A stretch of 61,124 bases of DNA from Betaproteobacteria bacterium (GCA_016868055.1 VGHX01000005.1:1-61124), one strand, 5' to 3'; positions 10,452 to 19,936 are shown, counted from the first letter of the stretch. Numbers and translations: made by a program. Notes: a model not told the origin generated them from the letters alone.

Positions 10452-10931
10452 ATGGCGAGAAAATCAATGGGTCTGCTACTGTGGCTTGGTATCGCCGCCA
10501 TCGTGGTACTTCTCGATCAGGTGTCCAAGATCACCATGTCTCGTCTACTTGTGTACGGGCAGTCGGAAATGATCACGCCCTATTTCAACTTGGTCATGGT
10601 GTACAACCAAGGAGCAGCTTTCAGCTTTCTGGCCAACTCCGGCGGCTGGCAGCGCTGGTTCTTCAGTGGTCTCGCCTTGGTTGTTTCGCTCGGCATTATC
10701 TGGATGTTGCACAAAAATTCAGGCCAGCGCTTGTTCTGCTGGGCGCTGACACTGATTCTCGGCGGCGCGGTGGGCAACCTGATCGATCGGTTGCTGTACG
10801 GCCATGTCATCGACTTTCTGGATTTCCATATTGGCACACTACACTGGCCGGCATTCAACGTGGCCGATAGCGCGATCACGGTGGGTGCGGCATTATTCGT
10901 GCTGGATGAATTGCGACGAGTAAACCGCTGA
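10452..10931 (+). CDS. lspA: Lipoprotein signal peptidase (signal peptidase II)
   Basis: An inner-membrane aspartyl protease that removes the signal peptide from prolipoproteins after diacylglyceryl modification. It has 159 residues and four predicted membrane helices. The two catalytic Asp motifs are [15 protein letters not shown] and FNVADSAI, with the conserved Asn in VYNQGAAFS. It follows ileS by 15 bp and precedes coaBC by 5 bp. Its likely substrates in this window include the lipoproteins at 1371, 1797 and 12710. Confidence 0.96.
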   Translation: MARKSMGLLLWLGIAAIVVLLDQVSKITMSRLLVYGQSEMITPYFNLVMVYNQGAAFSFLANSGGWQRWFFSGLALVVSLGIIWMLHKNSGQRLFCWALTLILGGAVGNLIDRLLYGHVIDFLDFHIGTLHWPAFNVADSAITVGAALFVLDELRRVNR

Positions 10932-10936
10932 ACCCC

Positions 10937-12130
10937 ATGACGCTGGCTGGTAAACACATCGTACTTGGCCTCACAGGCGGCATTGCCTGCTACAAGGCCG
11001 CCGAGCTCGCGCGCGGGCTAGTGAAAGCCGGCGCACAAGTTCAAGTAGTGATGACCGCGTCTGCGCAACAGTTCATTACTGCTGTCACCTTGCAGGCGCT
11101 GTCGGGGCGGCCTGTGTTTTCCGATCAGTGGGATAGCCGTATCTCGAATCATATGGCGCATATTGATCTGACCCGTGAGGCGGACGCGATCGTGATTGCC
11201 CCCTGCTCGGCAGACTTCATGCGCAAGCTGGTGCATGGCGCCGCAGATGATCTGCTCTCCGCGCTGTGTCTGGCACGGCCGGCCACCCTGCCGCTGCTGA
11301 TTGCACCTGCAATGAATGTCGAGATGTGGGAAAACGCGGCAACCCAGCGCAATGCCGCACAGCTCAAGCACGATGGTGTGCATCTGCTTGGCCCTGTCGC
11401 TGGGGAGCAAGCCTGTGGTGAGACGGGTTTGGGTCGCATGATGGAGCCGGAGCTGCTGCTCGAATCACTGGTGAGCTTTTTCTATCCCAAGCATCTGGTC
11501 GGCAAAAATATACTAATAACCGGAGGCCCGACCTTCGAACCGATCGACCCGGTGCGTGGCATCACTAATCTGTCATCCGGAAAAATGGGCTATGCGATTG
11601 CGCGTGCAGCGGCTATGGCAGGCGCTTCAGTGACCTTGGTCTCAGGGCCGACTGCGCTTACTCCGCCGATGGGCCTGCGTACCGTGTCCGTTACCACGGC
11701 GCAGCAAATGCACGATGCGGTAATGACGAGTGTTCATGATAAAGACGTCTTTATCGCGGTTGCGGCGGTGGCTGACTGGCAAGTGACCGAAGTGAGTGCA
11801 CAGAAAATAAAGAAGCAAGAGGGCGCTGCGCCCTCGCTCTCCTTCAAGCAAAACCCGGATATCTTGGCTGCCGTCGCGGCGCTACCCTCACCGCCTTACT
11901 GCGTCGGCTTCGCGGCTGAATCAGACAATCTGCTCGAATATGGCGCTGCAAAGCGTATCAAGAAAAATATCCCGCTATTGGTAGGTAATATCGGCCACCA
12001 AACTTTTGGCAAAGATCACAATGAATTGGTACTGTTCGATGCGCAGGGTCACCATCCATTGCCGCGCGCAAGCAAAGATCAACTGGCAGATACGCTGATC
12101 ACAGAGATCGCAAAACGACTAACACGCTAA
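10937..12130 (+). CDS. coaBC: Bifunctional phosphopantothenoylcysteine decarboxylase / phosphopantothenate-cysteine ligase
   Basis: Carries out two consecutive steps of coenzyme A synthesis: joining of cysteine to 4'-phosphopantothenate (CoaB, C-terminal) and decarboxylation of the product (CoaC, N-terminal, FMN-bound). In the 397 residues the CoaC half shows [15 protein letters not shown] near the N-terminus, the active-site His region [13 protein letters not shown] and [12 protein letters not shown]; the CoaB half begins at about residue 190 with [14 protein letters not shown] and NLSSGKMG. Five bases separate it from lspA and 11 from dut, as in an operon. Confidence 0.96.
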   Translation: MTLAGKHIVLGLTGGIACYKAAELARGLVKAGAQVQVVMTASAQQFITAVTLQALSGRPVFSDQWDSRISNHMAHIDLTREADAIVIAPCSADFMRKLVHGAADDLLSALCLARPATLPLLIAPAMNVEMWENAATQRNAAQLKHDGVHLLGPVAGEQACGETGLGRMMEPELLLESLVSFFYPKHLVGKNILITGGPTFEPIDPVRGITNLSSGKMGYAIARAAAMAGASVTLVSGPTALTPPMGLRTVSVTTAQQMHDAVMTSVHDKDVFIAVAAVADWQVTEVSAQKIKKQEGAAPSLSFKQNPDILAAVAALPSPPYCVGFAAESDNLLEYGAAKRIKKNIPLLVGNIGHQTFGKDHNELVLFDAQGHHPLPRASKDQLADTLITEIAKRLTR

Positions 12131-12141
12131 GCCGTTTAACC

Positions 12142-12591
12142 ATGAAAACCATTGACGTCAAAGTACTCGATCAGCGATTGCGTGAGCAAATGCCTGCCTA
12201 CGCCACGCCCGGCAGCGCAGGGCTTGATCTGCGCGCGTGTATTGAAGCGCCGCTGACAATCGAGCCAGGTAGCACGCATCTGATACCAACCGGCCTTGCC
12301 ATCCACATCGCTGATCCTGCTTACGCTGCAATGATCTTGCCGCGTAGTGGCATGGGTCATAAGCACGGTATCGTGCTCGGCAATCTGGTAGGCCTCATCG
12401 ACTCAGACTACCAAGGCGAATTGATGGTCTCGACTTGGAATCGGGGCACTAGTACTTTCGTGCTGAATCCGATGGAGCGTCTGGCGCAATTGGTGATCGT
12501 TCCTGTGCTGCAGGTTGCCTTCAATCTTGTCGAGTCATTTACTGAAACCGAACGCGGCGCCGGTGGCTTCGGGAGCACCGGCAAAGGCTAA
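12142..12591 (+). CDS. dut: dUTP diphosphatase (dUTPase)
   Basis: Hydrolyses dUTP to dUMP and pyrophosphate, keeping uracil out of DNA and feeding thymidylate synthesis. The 149-residue protein has all five trimeric dUTPase motifs in order: [40 protein letters not shown] and the C-terminal [10 protein letters not shown] lid. The coaBC-dut order is widespread in proteobacteria. The spacer that follows holds a hexamer repeat. Confidence 0.97.
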   Translation: MKTIDVKVLDQRLREQMPAYATPGSAGLDLRACIEAPLTIEPGSTHLIPTGLAIHIADPAYAAMILPRSGMGHKHGIVLGNLVGLIDSDYQGELMVSTWNRGTSTFVLNPMERLAQLVIVPVLQVAFNLVESFTETERGAGGFGSTGKG

Positions 12592-12628
12592 TACCCAACT
12601 CGAGCTCAAAGTTTAGAGTAAAGCTGAG

Positions 12629-12676
12629 GGTGACGACGCAGGTGAGGGCGAAGGTGAAGGTGAAGGTGAAGGAGCG
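12629..12676 (+). repeat. Hexamer tandem array, GGTGAA-type, eight units
   Basis: Eight successive 6-bp units lie in the dut to M48-like spacer. Three central units are exact GGTGAA (12653-12670) and the outer ones are degenerate (GGTGAC, GACGCA, GGTGAG, GGCGAA before; GGAGCG after). The purine-rich array ends about 30 bp before the start codon of the next gene, ahead of its real Shine-Dalgarno (GGAGGT). Several units resemble Shine-Dalgarno cores. Confidence 0.8.
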
Positions 12677-12709
12677 GCTCAGTGTAAGGCTGACTCGGAG
12701 GTAGGCACC

Positions 12710-13816
12710 ATGCGGAAACGACTGGAACGGCTGTATGTAATCGTCGCGCTGGTCATGCTGAGCGTGACGGGTTGCTCAATGCTGAACACGACACCAGGCG
12801 CGCCTGAACCCGGTACGCCATCACAACCCGGCAACGAGCCCCATGCCGCAACGACGGGGCCAAATAAGCCGGGGCGTATAGACAGCCGTCCCGAGAGTGA
12901 AGCGGAATTCGATCAGATGATCGCGCGGCAGGATCGTGTGTATCGAGTCATCGCGCCGCTAATCGTCAAGAACGCTGTTCTTTGCAAAACTTCGGCACGC
13001 CCGCTTCTCGGCTTCACCGCAAAGAATCGCCACTCGTTTCCTGCCGAGCTGCGTGATGCTGCTGCAACGCGTCTGGGTAAAGGTGATGAGTTGCGGGTGG
13101 TGCAAGTGCTTGAGGGTAGCGGTGCGCAACGCGCAGGGGTTCAGCGTGGCGATGCGCTGCTGTCGATTGCCGATAAACGTCTTCCCGTTGGGACACAAGC
13201 AGAAACTGAAGCAGCGCGCTTGCTGGCCCCACTGCTGAAACAAACCAATGAAGTCGACGTACAGCTGCTACGCAACGAGACACCGGTCTCGCTCAAGATT
13301 GCGCTGACCACAGCTTGTGCCTTTACCGTAGATATTGGTAATGCGCCTCATGCGAATGCTTACTCGGATGGCCGGCGCATCATGGTGACTGCAGGCTTGC
13401 TCGCTGACCTATCTGATCAGGAACTCGCAGTCATTCTGGCGAGAGAGATCGCCCATAACGTACAGCTACACGCCAATACCATGCAGATGCGCGCGACGAT
13501 GACATCGATTATTGACACGCTACTGCCGCCCAAGCCTGATCTGAGCGGCTTTGCTGGCAGCGCCGGCCTGAGGAAGATGGATGAAAAGCTTGATCAGGAA
13601 GCCGACCGTATTGCGATGTATATGTTGGCACGTGCCGGAGTTAACCCATCACTCGCGATTGATACGCTGGAACGCTTGGCGCGTCGATATCCCGTCACGG
13701 TATTGAATAGCTACACCGCGTTACATCCGTGGACCGAGGACCGTAAACGCCAGATGATGGATACCCTCGCTGAAATCCGAAAAAAGCAGGCCAGCAAAAA
13801 ATCACTGGTGCCTTGA
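12710..13816 (+). CDS. M48-like lipoprotein with PDZ domain; zinc-site His replaced by Arg
   Basis: A 368-residue envelope protein with a lipobox (VTGC, Cys at about residue 22) followed by a Pro/Gly-rich linker. A PDZ-like segment lies at about 120-185 (VVQVLEGSGAQRAGVQRGDALLSI), and then an M48-type peptidase region: ILAREIAHN at about 242-250 stands where the family has HExxH, and DQEADRIAMYML supplies the expected downstream Glu ligand (ExxxD). The first His of HExxH is Arg here (codon AGA at 13441-13443), so metal binding and catalysis are doubtful. Betaproteobacterial relatives are described as putative M48 metalloproteases acting on envelope proteins. The start has a GGAGGT site; a bidirectional terminator follows. 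Confidence 0.8.
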   Translation: MRKRLERLYVIVALVMLSVTGCSMLNTTPGAPEPGTPSQPGNEPHAATTGPNKPGRIDSRPESEAEFDQMIARQDRVYRVIAPLIVKNAVLCKTSARPLLGFTAKNRHSFPAELRDAAATRLGKGDELRVVQVLEGSGAQRAGVQRGDALLSIADKRLPVGTQAETEAARLLAPLLKQTNEVDVQLLRNETPVSLKIALTTACAFTVDIGNAPHANAYSDGRRIMVTAGLLADLSDQELAVILAREIAHNVQLHANTMQMRATMTSIIDTLLPPKPDLSGFAGSAGLRKMDEKLDQEADRIAMYMLARAGVNPSLAIDTLERLARRYPVTVLNSYTALHPWTEDRKRQMMDTLAEIRKKQASKKSLVP

Positions 13817-13822
13817 GAAGTA

Positions 13823-13850
13823 AAAAGCCCGCCGACATTGGCGGGCTTTT
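13823..13850. terminator. Bidirectional terminator between the M48-like gene and clpA
   Basis: AAAAGCCCGCC pairs perfectly with GGCGGGCTTTT around the loop GACATT. It sits between convergent genes and has A/T tracts on both sides of the GC stem. Confidence 0.9.
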
Positions 13851-13879
13851 CACTGCAGCGTCGCAGTACAGTCAGCGAT

Positions 13880-16180
13880 TTACTCCACCTCGGCTGCCTC
13901 CTGCGGCGGCGCCGCGGGTGGCGTGTCGCCCTCGGCAAACTCGAGCTTGATCTGCTCGCTGTCATCCATTTCCACCGATACACGCCCACCAGTGATCAAG
14001 CGACCGAACAGCAGCTCGTCGGCGAGCGCTTTGCGGATCATGTCCTGAATCAAGCGTGACATGGGTCGCGCCCCCATGAGCGGATCGAAGCCCTTCTTGG
14101 CCAAGAACTTACGCAATGTCTCGCTGAAAGTTGCCTCGACCTTCTTCTCGTGTAATTGCTCTTCGAGTTGGATCAGGAACTTGTCGACCACGCGCAAGAT
14201 AATGTCTTCGTCGAGCGCACGGAAGCTGATGATGGCATCCAGACGATTACGGAACTCCGGCGTGAACATGCGCTTGATGTCCGCCATCTCATCACCGGCC
14301 TGCTTGGTCTCGGTGAAGCCCATCGTGCGCTTCTGCAGACTTTCAGCGCCGGCATTCGTCGTCATGATGACAATGACGTTGCGGAAATCCGCTTTGCGAC
14401 CATTGTTGTCGGTGAGCGTGCCGTGGTCCATCACCTGCAGCAAGATGTTGAATACATCCGGGTGTGCTTTCTCGATTTCGTCGAGCAGCAATACCGCGTG
14501 CGGCTTCTTGGTGACCGCCTCGGTCAGCAAGCCGCCCTGGTCGAAACCGATATAGCCGGGTGGCGCACCGATCAGACGGCTCACCGCATGTCGCTCCATG
14601 TACTCTGACATATCGAAGCGAATTAATTCGATGCCGAGAATGAAGGCCAGCTGCTTGGCGACCTCGGTCTTGCCCACACCGGTAGGGCCGGAGAACAGGA
14701 AAGAACCAATCGGCTTATCCATCTTGCCCAAGCCCGCACGCGCCATCTTGATCGCTGCCGCAAGCGCCTCGATCGCCGGATCCTGACCGAACACCACATT
14801 TTTCAGATCACGCTCGATGGTCTGCAGTTTGGTCCGATCATCCTGATTAACCGATTGCGGCGGAATGCGCGCGATTTTCGAGATGATGTCTTCGATCTCG
14901 GATTTGCCAATGGTTTTCTTCTGCTTGGACTTTGGCAGGATACGTTGCGCCGCACCGGCCTCATCAATCACGTCAATCGCCTTGTCAGGCAAGTGGCGAT
15001 CATTAATGAAGCGCGCCGCGAGTTCTGCAGCGCAGGTTAGCGCCGACGCGGAGTATTTCACTCCATGATGCTCTTCGAAGCGTGACTTCAAGCCGCGCAA
15101 GATTTGCACGGTTTGCTCGACGGTCGGCTCGTTCACATCAATTTTCTGGAAGCGGCGCGACAGCGCATGATCTTTTTCGAAAACGCCGCGGAATTCATTG
15201 AAAGTCGTCGCGCCGATGCACTTCAATTGCCCCGACGACAGCGCCGGCTTCAACAAGTTGGAGGCATCCAATGTGCCGCCCGATGCAGAGCCTGCGCCGA
15301 TGATGGTATGAATTTCGTCGATGAACAGAATTCCGTTCGGGTTCGCCTTCATCTGCTTGAGCACTGCTTTCAGGCGCTGCTCAAAGTCACCACGGTACTT
15401 GGTACCGGCCAGTAGCGCGCCCATGTCGAGCGAGTACACGACAGCGTTTTGAAGAATCTCAGGCACATCGCCCTGCACTACTCGCCAGGCCAAGCCCTCT
15501 GCAATCGCGGTCTTGCCGACGCCAGCTTCACCCACCAGCAGCGGATTGTTTTTACGTCGACGGCACAACGTTTGAATGACCCGCTCAACCTCGGCCTCAC
15601 GACCGATCAGCGGATCGATCTTGCCTTCGGCAGCCAGCTTATTCAGATTTTGTGTGAACTGATCCAGCGCGCTTTCTTTTTGTGGCCCTTCAGCCTGCGC
15701 CTCGTCGGCACTTTCAGACGCCTTTTGTGGCTCAGGCTGCTGATCTTTGCGCACCCCGTGGGAGATGTAGTTGACCACATCAAGCCGCGTCACACCCTGC
15801 TGATGCAGGTAGTAGACCGCGTGCGAGTCTTTCTCCCCGAAGATGGCAACCAGCACGTTGGCCCCGGTGACCTCTTTCTTGCCATTCGATGCTGACTGCA
15901 CATGCATGATCGCGCGCTGAATCACGCGCTGAAAACCCAGCGTTGGCTGCGTATCGACCTCACTGGTGCCCGGCACCGTCGGCGTGTTGTCGGTAATGAA
16001 GTTCGACAGCGTCTTGCGGAGATCATCGATGCTGACCGCACAAGCACGCAGTACCTCTGCGGCGGATGGGTTGTCCAGTAAAGCGAGTAGCAGGTGTTCA
16101 ACGGTAATGAACTCATGCCGGGCCTGTCTTGCCTCGACAAAGGCCATATGCAAACTGACTTCGAGTTCCTGGGCGATCAT
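13880..16180 (-). CDS. clpA: ATP-dependent Clp protease ATP-binding subunit ClpA
   Basis: An AAA+ unfoldase that feeds N-degron and SsrA-tagged proteins into ClpP. The ATG at 16180 ([14 protein letters not shown]) has a strong GGAGGAAG site and gives 766 residues, near the E. coli length; a longer in-frame start has no such support. It contains the N-terminal repeat domain (residues 1-145), first AAA module with Walker [16 protein letters not shown], and second with [15 protein letters not shown] and the DEIEKAH Walker B. The IGF-type loop for ClpP docking is expected in the second module. The start codon overlaps the clpS stop (ATGA), so the two are translationally coupled. The C-terminus is acidic and Ala/Pro-rich. 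Confidence 0.97.
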   Translation of the reverse strand: MIAQELEVSLHMAFVEARQARHEFITVEHLLLALLDNPSAAEVLRACAVSIDDLRKTLSNFITDNTPTVPGTSEVDTQPTLGFQRVIQRAIMHVQSASNGKKEVTGANVLVAIFGEKDSHAVYYLHQQGVTRLDVVNYISHGVRKDQQPEPQKASESADEAQAEGPQKESALDQFTQNLNKLAAEGKIDPLIGREAEVERVIQTLCRRRKNNPLLVGEAGVGKTAIAEGLAWRVVQGDVPEILQNAVVYSLDMGALLAGTKYRGDFEQRLKAVLKQMKANPNGILFIDEIHTIIGAGSASGGTLDASNLLKPALSSGQLKCIGATTFNEFRGVFEKDHALSRRFQKIDVNEPTVEQTVQILRGLKSRFEEHHGVKYSASALTCAAELAARFINDRHLPDKAIDVIDEAGAAQRILPKSKQKKTIGKSEIEDIISKIARIPPQSVNQDDRTKLQTIERDLKNVVFGQDPAIEALAAAIKMARAGLGKMDKPIGSFLFSGPTGVGKTEVAKQLAFILGIELIRFDMSEYMERHAVSRLIGAPPGYIGFDQGGLLTEAVTKKPHAVLLLDEIEKAHPDVFNILLQVMDHGTLTDNNGRKADFRNVIVIMTTNAGAESLQKRTMGFTETKQAGDEMADIKRMFTPEFRNRLDAIISFRALDEDIILRVVDKFLIQLEEQLHEKKVEATFSETLRKFLAKKGFDPLMGARPMSRLIQDMIRKALADELLFGRLITGGRVSVEMDDSEQIKLEFAEGDTPPAAPPQEAAEVE

Positions 16181-16491
16181 GCTTCCTCCATCACGCACTG
16201 CAGCGGGTGCCCCGCCTTTCGGGCGTGGGTTAAAACCAATTCGACTTTGGTGCTGGCGATGTCTTTGGGATAGACACCGCACAAGCCCTTACCGTCACGA
16301 TGAACCTTGAGCATTATCTGCGTCGCCGTCTCGCGGTCCTTATTGAAGTACTCCTGAATGATGGCCACAACGAACTCCATTGGCGTGTAATCATCATTCA
16401 GCAACACTACTTGGTACATCGGCGGCGGCTTGACCGCCGCCTTTTTCTCTTTCGGTACGAGTAGAGTGCCGTTGTCGCTATTAGTTGCCAT
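16177..16491 (-). CDS. clpS: ATP-dependent Clp protease adaptor ClpS
   Basis: Adaptor that binds proteins with destabilising N-terminal residues and hands them to ClpA, shifting its substrate choice. The 104-residue protein has the expected disordered N-terminus (about 1-22) and the folded core [15 protein letters not shown], whose Asn-Asp and Met line the N-degron pocket, followed by the conserved His of KVHRDGKG. Its stop overlaps the clpA start by four bases. It diverges from the cold-shock gene, with a 363-bp gap. Confidence 0.97.
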   Translation of the reverse strand: MATNSDNGTLLVPKEKKAAVKPPPMYQVVLLNDDYTPMEFVVAIIQEYFNKDRETATQIMLKVHRDGKGLCGVYPKDIASTKVELVLTHARKAGHPLQCVMEEA

Positions 16492-16854
16492 GCTTCTATT
16501 CTATCGCCCACGCCACGCTTGGTAACCCTTGTTACTCAGGCGATCCGCGCTCAATTCCATCTTACTTGCTTTCCGGGGCATGCGCTGACTTGGCAACAAT
16601 AAATCGGAACCAGACAAGTCAGCATTAAGAAAATGGCGCAATTTGCTGTGGTTTCAAGGCTCGCGAGCGATATTCTGGCATTTTTGACAATTTGCTTGAC
16701 TTTTCTATTTTTTGCCAGAACAATGCAAAAGGTCAATATGTGGGTTATAGCACTTATTGACATGAGGAAGAGCAATAATGGAGGGGGTCAGCTTTACGCA
16801 GGGCTCTTGCTTTTAGCGCTCGTGTGATCGTCCCCCGTTTAGAAAGACAGTTTT
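16492..16854. other. 363-bp spacer between clpS and the cold-shock gene: promoter and long leader
   Basis: Holds a good sigma-70-like promoter for the cold-shock gene (see 16684-16711) and, downstream of it, a leader of about 135 nt. Within the leader are a possible 12-codon upstream reading frame (ATG at 16778, stop ending 16816, preceded by GAGGAAG) and complementary GGGGG (16783-16787) and CCCCC (16832-16836) tracts just before the start codon. A 64-codon frame at 16633-16827 spans the promoter itself and is probably chance. Confidence 0.5.
16684..16711 (+). promoter_or_regulatory. Promoter of the cold-shock gene
   Basis: TTGACA at 16684-16689 and TATTTT at 16706-16711, spaced 16 bp, in an AT-rich patch. 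A second TTGACT follows at 16696. Initiation near 16718 would leave a leader of roughly 135 nt, similar in size to the regulatory leader of E. coli cspA. Confidence 0.55.
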
Positions 16855-17061
16855 ATGGCAAAAGGTAAGGTCAAGTGGTTTAACGATGCTAAAGGCTTCG
16901 GTTTTATCACTCCGGATGATGGCGGCGAAGATTTGTTTGCGCATTTCTCTGCAATTACGATGTCCGGTTTTAAGACCCTGAAAGAAGGCCAAGAGGTCTC
17001 GTTTGAGGTGACCCAAGGTCCAAAGGGAAAGCAGGCTTCAAATATCCAACTCGCCAGCTAA
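16855..17061 (+). CDS. Cold-shock domain protein (CspA family)
   Basis: A 68-residue single OB-fold protein that binds single-stranded RNA and DNA and acts as an RNA chaperone. RNP1 (KGFGFIT, residues 13-19) and RNP2 (DLFAHFS, about 26-32) are intact. The start is ATG at 16855 with only a weak upstream purine tract (AGAAAGA). The long leader with internal structure suggests post-transcriptional control as in cspA, but whether this paralogue is cold-induced or constitutive cannot be told from sequence. A hairpin terminator follows. Confidence 0.95.
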   Translation: MAKGKVKWFNDAKGFGFITPDDGGEDLFAHFSAITMSGFKTLKEGQEVSFEVTQGPKGKQASNIQLAS

Positions 17062-17090
17062 TTAATTCAAGCTGACCAGTCGCAGGTCCG

Positions 17091-17118
17091 AACCCTCGGT
17101 AAATCCGGGGGTTTTTTA
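17091..17118 (+). terminator. Terminator of the cold-shock gene
   Basis: AACCCTCGG pairs with CCGGGGGTT (one G-T wobble) around TAAAT and is followed by a T-run. Confidence 0.8.
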
Positions 17119-17183
17119 TTTCAGGCACCCATATAGACTCATCGACCGAGCTAGCGTGTAAAGGTTCATTATTTTGTCGCATC

Positions 17184-17220
17184 AAAAAACAAAGGCCGGG
17201 GCAAGCGCACCCGGCCTTTG
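17184..17220 (-). terminator. Terminator of icd
   Basis: CAAAGGCCGGG (17190-17200) and CCCGGCCTTTG (17210-17220) form an 11-bp perfect stem with a 9-base loop. Read on the minus strand, the stem is followed by a T-run (17184-17190), as expected just after the icd stop. Confidence 0.85.
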
Positions 17221-17239
17221 TCTTGTGCATTTCATTGTT

Positions 17240-18493
17240 TTACATATGTTGGATCATGACATCGCCAAAGCCGGAGCAGGAAACCTGGGTCGATCCCTCC
17301 ATAAGCCGAGCGAAATCATAGGTCACTTTCTTGGATGAAATCGATCTCTCCATCGAGCTGATGACCAAGTCGGCCGCCTCGAACCACCCCATATGTCTGA
17401 GCATCATCTCAGCCGACAGAATGACTGAACCCGGGTTAACGTAGTCCTTGCCGGCATATTTGGGGGCCGTGCCATGAGTTGCCTCGAACATTGCCACTGA
17501 ATCAGACAAGTTAGCACCCGGCGCAATGCCGATACCGCCGACTTGCGCGGCCAGTGCGTCAGAGATGTAGTCGCCGTTGAGATTAAGGGTTGCGATCACG
17601 CTGTACTCGGCTGGACGCAGCAGGATCTGCTGCAAGAAAGCATCGGCGATCGCATCCTTGACCACAATCTGATTGCCCGTCTTGGGATTCTTGAAGCTGC
17701 ACCACGGCCCACCATCCAGTAGCTGTGCGCCGAATTCGTTTTGCGCGAGGGCATAGCCCCAGTCACGGAAGCCACCCTCGGTGTACTTCATGATGTTGCC
17801 TTTGTGTACTAACGTCACCGATGGCTTGTCATTGTCAATCGCGTACTGGATCGCTTTGCGCACCAAACGCTCAGTACCCTCGCGCGACACCGGCTTGACG
17901 CCGATGCCGGAAGTCTGCGGGAAACGGATCTTTTTGACGCCCATTTCCTTGATCAGAAAATCAATCACCTTCTTCGCGCCATCCGACCCCTCTTGCCATT
18001 CGATGCCCGCGTAGATGTCTTCCGAGTTCTCGCGGAAAATCACCATATCGGTCTTCTCGGGTTCCTTCAGCGGCGATGGCACGCCCTTGAAGTAACGCAC
18101 CGGGCGCAAGCAGACATACAGGTCCAGCTCCTGACGCAGGGCGACGTTGAGCGAGCGAATACCGCCGCCAACAGGTGTGGTCAGCGGGCCCTTGATCGAC
18201 ACCACGTAGTCTTTGAGAACCTTTAACGTTTCTTCGGGCAGCCAGACATCCGGCCCATAGACTTGGGTCGATTTCTCACCCGCGTAAATCTCCATCCAAC
18301 TGATCTTGCGCTTGCCGCCATACGCCTTGGCCACGGCAGCGTCGATCACCTTGATCATGACTGGACTGATATCCACACCCGTGCCATCGCCTTCGATGTA
18401 GGGAATAATCGGGTTATCAGGCACATTCAACGAAAAGTCCGCGTTGACCGTAATTTTCTGACCCTCGGCGGGTACCTTGATATGTTGAAACAT
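17240..18493 (-). CDS. icd: Isocitrate dehydrogenase (NADP)
   Basis: Oxidative decarboxylation of isocitrate to 2-oxoglutarate in the TCA cycle. The 417-residue protein matches the E. coli-type homodimeric enzyme: isocitrate-binding [13 protein letters not shown] at about 110-121 with Ser114 equivalent to the phosphorylated Ser113 of E. coli, the signature [14 protein letters not shown], and the NADP-binding [23 protein letters not shown] near residue 350. No AceK kinase gene is in the window. It diverges from rluE, and an operator-like palindrome lies in between. Confidence 0.97.
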   Translation of the reverse strand: MFQHIKVPAEGQKITVNADFSLNVPDNPIIPYIEGDGTGVDISPVMIKVIDAAVAKAYGGKRKISWMEIYAGEKSTQVYGPDVWLPEETLKVLKDYVVSIKGPLTTPVGGGIRSLNVALRQELDLYVCLRPVRYFKGVPSPLKEPEKTDMVIFRENSEDIYAGIEWQEGSDGAKKVIDFLIKEMGVKKIRFPQTSGIGVKPVSREGTERLVRKAIQYAIDNDKPSVTLVHKGNIMKYTEGGFRDWGYALAQNEFGAQLLDGGPWCSFKNPKTGNQIVVKDAIADAFLQQILLRPAEYSVIATLNLNGDYISDALAAQVGGIGIAPGANLSDSVAMFEATHGTAPKYAGKDYVNPGSVILSAEMMLRHMGWFEAADLVISSMERSISSKKVTYDFARLMEGSTQVSCSGFGDVMIQHM

Positions 18494-18601
18494 CGTTTTC
18501 CTCCGAAGAGTGGCGAATGACTGGATTGTAGTTGGCAGGCGGCGAACAGCGAATACCGAGATGTGTCGAGACCTAAAAACTGCATCTAAAACTGCATCTA
18601 A

Positions 18602-18624
18602 GTCTTATATAAGACATAAGACTA
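18602..18624. promoter_or_regulatory. Operator-like palindrome in the icd/rluE divergent promoter region
   Basis: GTCTTATATAAGAC (18602-18615) is a perfect 14-bp palindrome, and a third half-site ATAAGAC (18616-18622) follows at once. It lies 109 bp before icd and 65 bp before rluE. A short direct repeat, AAAACTGCATCT twice, precedes it (about 18577-18597). The layout suits a dimeric repressor, possibly of the GntR type, but no regulator is encoded nearby. Confidence 0.5.
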
Positions 18625-18688
18625 CTGTTTCGTATTATGCACTAGAATTTTGCTTGATGCCACACCGCCAGCCTGCATTCTTCGCGCG

Positions 18689-19252
18689 ATGACGCTAATT
18701 CTTTTCAACAAACCCTATGGCATCGTGAGCCAGTTCTCGCCGCATGACGGCCGACCGAGCCTGGCGGATTTTCTTGACATACCCAACATCTACCCCGCCG
18801 GCCGGCTGGACGCGGACAGCGAAGGCCTGATGCTTCTGACTGACGACGGCGATCTGCAGCATGACATTAGCAACCCGGCCTCGAAAAAGTCAAAAACCTA
18901 TCTGGTTCAGACCGAGGGGTTGGCGCACGCAGGCCAGCTCGAGCGGCTAAGGGCGCCCATGAGACTGCAGGATTTCACCACGCTGGGATGTAAAGCCGTT
19001 CGTATCGAGCCGCCGCGCTGGCTTTGGCAGCGCGATCCGCCGATTCGGCAACGGCGCGAATTGCCGACCGACTGGCTGTCGATCACGCTCACCGAAGGTA
19101 AAAATCGGCAAGTGCGCAGAATGACGGCAGCCGTTGGGCTGCCCACGCTACGACTGGTGAGACAGGCGATCGGACCAATCTCGTTAGCGACTCACCCTTT
19201 GATGCCTGGGGAGTGGTGCAGCATCAGCCCTGACGAGTGGCTCAGCGCATAG
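18689..19252 (+). CDS. rluE: 23S rRNA pseudouridine synthase, RluE/RsuA family
   Basis: Isomerises a specific uridine to pseudouridine in 23S rRNA (U2457 for RluE). I place the start at the ATG at 18689 (MTLILFNKPYGIVSQF), which gives 187 residues and the family's normal N-terminus. The catalytic Asp is in PAGRLDADSEGLMLLT (about residues 31-46), and the conserved C-terminal GKNRQVRRMTAAVGLPTLRLVR is present. There is no S4 domain, which fits RluE rather than RsuA or RluB. The icd-rluE divergent pair is common in betaproteobacteria. Confidence 0.92.
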   Translation: MTLILFNKPYGIVSQFSPHDGRPSLADFLDIPNIYPAGRLDADSEGLMLLTDDGDLQHDISNPASKKSKTYLVQTEGLAHAGQLERLRAPMRLQDFTTLGCKAVRIEPPRWLWQRDPPIRQRRELPTDWLSITLTEGKNRQVRRMTAAVGLPTLRLVRQAIGPISLATHPLMPGEWCSISPDEWLSA

Positions 19253-19383
19253 ACCGGCTTGCCAAGACCACCAACGCTCCCGACAGCAGCAGGCAATGCA
19301 AGCCGTTGTGGGCTTGTCCCGCTCCGGGGTTCAATCGAATGCGCAGCGGTTTACAATCCGGCCTTCGCTGGTCACAGGCCCCC

Positions 19384-19821
19384 ATGAAAAAACTGCTGCT
19401 GCATGGTGCGTTACTGCTGCTGAGCGCTCCGCTGCCTCCGATCAACGCAAGCGCTCAGGATTTCCCGCGCATCTCGGTCAATATCGGTGTGCACCTGATT
19501 CAGGCTGCACTCGCTGCTACGCCTGAGACGCGCGCGCGCGGCCTCATGTTTCGGGAAAACCTGGCTCAAAACGAGGGAATGGTGTTCCGGTTTCCTGCCC
19601 CGCGACGGGTGTGCATGTGGATGAAGAATACGCTGATCCCGCTATCGGTGGCCTTCATCGGCGACGACGGGCGCATTGTCAATATCGAGGACATGCAACC
19701 CCAAACCACAGACGAGCACTGCAGCCAACAAGCGGCGCGTTATGCCTTGGAGATGCGACAGGGTTGGTTCAAACAGCGCAATATCAAGGCCGGTGAACTG
19801 GTATCGGGCTTGCCAAAATAA
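19384..19821 (+). CDS. DUF192 family secreted protein
   Basis: A 145-residue protein with a signal peptide (residues 1-24, ending ASA) and one DUF192 domain: TRARGLMFRENLAQNEGMVFRF, then CMWMKNTLIPLSVAFI and ALEMRQGWFKQRNIKAGE. The domain is widespread, with a small beta fold of unknown function. The ATG at 19384 is chosen because it begins the signal peptide; the open frame upstream is not coding-like. The two-gene neighbourhood rluE-DUF192 is common in related genomes. Confidence 0.88.
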   Translation: MKKLLLHGALLLLSAPLPPINASAQDFPRISVNIGVHLIQAALAATPETRARGLMFRENLAQNEGMVFRFPAPRRVCMWMKNTLIPLSVAFIGDDGRIVNIEDMQPQTTDEHCSQQAARYALEMRQGWFKQRNIKAGELVSGLPK

Positions 19822-19822
19822 A

Positions 19823-19851
19823 AACCCGCGGCACCTGATGTGCGGCGGGTT
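19823..19851. terminator. Possible terminator between the DUF192 gene and rpsT
   Basis: AACCCGC pairs with GCGGGTT, with a partly paired interior (GCAC/GTGC). The flanking T-run on the plus strand is short, so the call is weaker than the others. Confidence 0.55.
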
Positions 19852-19936
19852 CTAGCCAAGCAATCAAAGGTCGGGCAGCGGTTTTCTGAATTCTGCAGCG
19901 CAAAAGCGCTGCGCCTGACTCCGGAGGCTTTTACGC

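Noticed and set aside
12592-12709. Small coding gene in the hexamer array region
   Set aside because: No frame with a plausible start and ribosome-binding site; the pattern is explained by tandem repeats.
16633-16827. 64-codon frame before the cold-shock gene
   Set aside because: It covers the likely promoter, has no good ribosome-binding site and shows no recognisable protein; probably chance.
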